Positions 13,685-15,698 of a stretch of 15,698 nucleotides of DNA are shown here, in pieces; position 1 is the stretch's first letter, and each line of letters opens with the position of its first letter. The DNA lies in contig JAHDGT010000051.1 in assembly GCA_020631675.1 (NCBI GenBank), forward strand, positions 1 through 15,698, written 5' to 3'. A model generated the notes under the pieces. It ran no database searches, was not told the origin of the DNA, and was given only the letters and a program-made list of their open reading frames with translations. The DNA comes from Bacteroidota bacterium (GTDB taxonomy: Bacteria; Bacteroidota; Bacteroidia; Chitinophagales; UBA2359). The position numbers and the translations under genes are program-made.

Positions 13685-14823
13685 GTACCCCCAGAAACAT
13701 AACGGTTCTCGGACCTGCTCATCCTTTTCGTGGCGGGATAGCCGCTTTTGGTCAGCGATTAGCGCAGGCTTTTTTGGCTGATGGGCATCAGCTGCGTTTA
13801 ATGACTTTTACGACGCAATACCCGGATTTCATGTTTCCCGGCAAAACACAATTCACGGATGACCCTGCCCCCGATGACCTAATAATAGAAAGGGTATTTA
13901 GCTCTATCGGTCCTTTGTCTTGGCGTAGCGGGGCAAAAAAGCTGAGCGAATGGAAAACGGATCTATTGATCTCTCATTTTTGGTTGCCTGCGATGGCACC
14001 TTCCATGGCCAGCATCGCCCATTTGGCAAAAAGAAAAAACAAGCAGCTAAAGCATGTGTCCATCGCCCATAATGTCGTACCCCACGAAGGGCGTTTCGGA
14101 GATGGCGCACTGACGAACTACTATTTGAAATCTTGTGATGCGGCGATCGTCATGTCGGCAGCAGTGGAGGAGGACCTGAAACAGATGGGTTTTGAGAAAC
14201 CAGTAGCACAAATTCCGCATCCCATTTATGATCACTATGGAGCATTGATAGATAAGAGAACAGCCAGAGCAGCGCTAGGGATACATGAAGAAGATCAGGT
14301 CGTTTTATTCTTCGGTTTGATCCGCCATTATAAGGGCTTGGATCTTTTGATCAAGGCGATGGGAGACGAACGGCTTAAGGCTTCAAATATAAAGCTGTTA
14401 ATTGCGGGTGAATGCTATGAAGAGCTATCTGTTTATGAAGACCTCATTAATAGCCTCGACTTAAAGCATCGAGTGAAGGCTGATTTCATATTCATACCAG
14501 ATGAAAAGGTGCGCCATTACTTCAGAGCAGCAGATATTTTAGCCTTACCCTACCGTACTGCTACCCAAAGCGGGATCACGCAAATGGGCTACCATTTTGA
14601 AATACCTATGCTGGTGACAAGGGTGGGGGGCTTACCCGAAATAGTACCCCACGGAAAGGTGGGCTATGTGGTAGAGCCGGAACCAGCGGCGATCGCCGAT
14701 GCCCTGCACGACTTTTTTGATCAACAGAGAGCGGCCGACTTCGAGGGGAATAGCAAAATTGAAAAAAAACGCTTTAGCTGGGAGCGCATGTCGACAGGTA
14801 TTATTGAATTGGCTTCACGCTAA
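13681..14823 (+). CDS. GT4-like glycosyltransferase coupled to bshA
   Basis: A 380-residue two-domain GT-B glycosyltransferase. The N-terminal domain opens ITVLGPAHPFRGGIAAF (7-23), a glycine loop typical of nucleotide-sugar or acceptor binding, followed by SIAHNVVPHE (127-136). The C-terminal donor domain has LFFGLIRHYKGLDLLIKA (209-226), a common GT4 motif, then ADILALPYRTATQSGI (284-299) and VGGLPEIV (315-322). The first Glu of the usual EX7E is not obvious: the motif area reads YRTATQSGITQMGYHF, so the mechanism residue pattern differs from bshA. The ATG at 13681 overlaps the bshA stop codon by four bases. Substrates are unknown. Co-translation with bshA may reflect a functional link or only operon packing; surface polysaccharide synthesis is equally possible. 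Confidence 0.88.
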   Translation: MSTPRNITVLGPAHPFRGGIAAFGQRLAQAFLADGHQLRLMTFTTQYPDFMFPGKTQFTDDPAPDDLIIERVFSSIGPLSWRSGAKKLSEWKTDLLISHFWLPAMAPSMASIAHLAKRKNKQLKHVSIAHNVVPHEGRFGDGALTNYYLKSCDAAIVMSAAVEEDLKQMGFEKPVAQIPHPIYDHYGALIDKRTARAALGIHEEDQVVLFFGLIRHYKGLDLLIKAMGDERLKASNIKLLIAGECYEELSVYEDLINSLDLKHRVKADFIFIPDEKVRHYFRAADILALPYRTATQSGITQMGYHFEIPMLVTRVGGLPEIVPHGKVGYVVEPEPAAIADALHDFFDQQRAADFEGNSKIEKKRFSWERMSTGIIELASR

Positions 14824-14849
14824 ACCTTAACATCTTTCAAGGGTCATAA

Positions 14850-14872
14850 GCTTGTATTGGCAGGCCTTTTTT
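14850..14872 (+). terminator. Weak intrinsic terminator after the bshA operon
   Basis: GCTTG (14850-14854) pairs with CAGGC (14861-14865) including one wobble, followed by C and six T. The stem is short. A second A/T-rich inverted repeat, TTTTTTCAG/CTGAAAAAA (14867-14875/14887-14895), follows and may assist. It begins 26 nt after the stop codon. Confidence 0.4.
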
Positions 14873-15026
14873 CAGTTGTGTTTTTTCTGAAAAAATTTTG
14901 CTGATCCGCTACAACCATTTTGCAGCTTTACATCCCTTTAAACTACCAAAGGCTAAACACGCTCTTAACCTATCCATTGATCAGAGTTGGTTCGCACGAC
15001 CTCTCATACACCTAAAATTAGTACTA

Positions 15027-15566
15027 ATGAAACGAGCACTTTTTTTATTGACCATCCCCCTATTATTGGTTTTGTCTTCTTGCTCTAAGAACTATACCCC
15101 TTTCACGGAAAACTTGAAAGACTACCAAAATTGGGATAATGAGGATCTGAAGAGCATCCAGTTCTATTTAAGTGATGACATTGTGATTCAACGGAAGGTG
15201 AGCAACAGTAATAGTGAGATCGTTGCGGGTAAAATCAAAATAGAGAACGGCAAAAAAGTGGAGGAGGTGATCATTCCTGCTTACACACCAGGTATCTTAA
15301 CACAGGTAGATGGCAAAGGCAGCTTTGTGCTGCGCTTTGAGAATGGCGAAGGCCGGGATCTGAATTTCGGACCCAATCCGGAGCGCAATGGCAAGTATGT
15401 ACTATTGGCCGAGTCTTGGAATAAAAAAGTGGGTAAAGTAGAATACGATGGCAGAACCTATTATACCTCGCCAGAAAGTCGCTATTCTTTCTTAATGGTG
15501 GACATGCGCAGAAAAGACAATAGACAGTACAATGGTCGCCGAGCGAAAGGGGTGACTTTGGATTAA
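15027..15566 (+). CDS. Small lipoprotein of unknown function
   Basis: A 179-residue protein with a lipoprotein signal (about 1-18) ending in LSSC (Cys19). The mature part begins SKNYTPFTENLKDYQNW and is a mostly beta-type, charged domain with repeated short strands (IVIQRKV, IVAGKIKIENGKKVEEVIIP, GSFVLRFENG, KYVLLAESW, GKVEYDGRTYYT). I recognise no named domain; a similar lipoprotein type may exist across Bacteroidota, but I cannot confirm it. It is predicted to be membrane-anchored in the periplasm or on the surface. The ATG at 15027 is chosen since it opens the signal peptide; an upstream in-frame TTG at 14898 would add 43 unlikely residues. It appears monocistronic, with an inverted repeat 12 nt past the stop codon. 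No clear promoter box was found in the 200 nt upstream. Confidence 0.83.
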   Translation: MKRALFLLTIPLLLVLSSCSKNYTPFTENLKDYQNWDNEDLKSIQFYLSDDIVIQRKVSNSNSEIVAGKIKIENGKKVEEVIIPAYTPGILTQVDGKGSFVLRFENGEGRDLNFGPNPERNGKYVLLAESWNKKVGKVEYDGRTYYTSPESRYSFLMVDMRRKDNRQYNGRRAKGVTLD

Positions 15567-15610
15567 TTTGAAAATTAGACAATGAGCCAATTTGAAAATG
15601 GACTCATTGT
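15565..15610 (+). repeat. AATTTGAAAAT direct repeats and terminator-like hairpin
   Basis: AATTTGAAAAT occurs at 15565-15575 and again at 15589-15599, a 24-nt period. Interleaved is a perfect 8-bp inverted repeat, ACAATGAG (15579-15586) and CTCATTGT (15603-15610), with a 16-nt loop that contains the second direct repeat. No T run follows, so it is a poor intrinsic terminator. Repeats of this type recur, as I recall, in Bacteroidota intergenic DNA. Confidence 0.5.
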
Positions 15611-15613
15611 TAT

Positions 15614-15698
15614 GCGCGAGGGATAGTAGTGGAAATGAACCCGCTAAGGAGCGCCCTGAGCGGCGGCGTAAAAAGGCGGCCCAGAGGTAGCCATTTTT
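15614..15698 (+). repeat. GGGATAG dispersed structured element, copy 2 (cut by window end)
   Basis: It begins GAGGGATAGTAGTGGAAA (15618-15635) and runs to the last base. It matches the minus-strand copy (7735-7655) in 75 of 81 positions. The hairpin arm that reads GGGCTAAAAA in copy 1 reads GGCGTAAAAA here, so the partner arm outside the window should start TTTTTACG if the stem is conserved. The 3' part of the element is missing. Confidence 0.7.

Noticed and set aside
14898..15026. 43-residue extension of the small lipoprotein
   Set aside because: It would bury the signal peptide; the ATG at 15027 gives a normal lipoprotein start.

Overview
The window reads as ordinary chromosome of a Bacteroidota bacterium, most likely a marine or environmental relative of the Saprospiria or Cytophagia. 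I place it only at phylum level with confidence. The evidence is a very large secreted protein with a C-terminal type IX secretion (T9SS) sorting domain, an ExbB with an N-terminal signal peptide followed by a small membrane protein and two ExbD proteins, bacillithiol-type BshA, and promoter-like TAnnTTTG or TAnnTTCG boxes in place of E. coli-type ones. Strong ribosome binding sites are generally not seen. No phage, plasmid, CRISPR array, integrase or transposase gene was found.

Layout. Positions 165-1599 hold two tandem cyclophilin-type peptidyl-prolyl isomerase lipoproteins separated by a good intrinsic terminator. Positions 1643-2755 encode mannose-1-phosphate guanylyltransferase, which makes GDP-mannose. 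The gap at 2756-3003 is rich in hairpins and ends in a promoter box for a membrane-anchored endonuclease/exonuclease/phosphatase-fold protein (3004-4008). A degenerate dispersed repeat (4018-4145) and a bidirectional terminator (4222-4255) separate it from a convergent minus-strand operon (6657 down to 4289): exbB, a 121-residue membrane protein, exbD and a second exbD. This looks like an inner-membrane proton-driven motor of the TonB/Tol class.

A tRNA-Ser(GGA) follows on the minus strand (7135-7222), bracketed by two hairpins. Positions 7283-7926 are non-coding and hold three repeat copies: two 27-nt GTAGGGGCGA palindromes flanking a roughly 145-nt structured element. Next come the 1483-residue T9SS cargo protein (7927-12378), a terminator, bshA overlapping a second glycosyltransferase by ATGA (12521-14823), and a small lipoprotein (15027-15566). 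The window ends inside a second, inverted copy of the structured element.

The genes mostly serve the cell envelope: periplasmic folding, sugar-nucleotide supply, energy transfer to the outer membrane, and secretion of a surface protein. BshA adds low-molecular-weight thiol synthesis. I found no clear new enzymatic system. The least explained parts are the non-coding ones: the structured element present twice in inverted orientation with 75 of 81 identical positions, the palindrome pair around its first copy, and the multi-hairpin region at 2783-2979.
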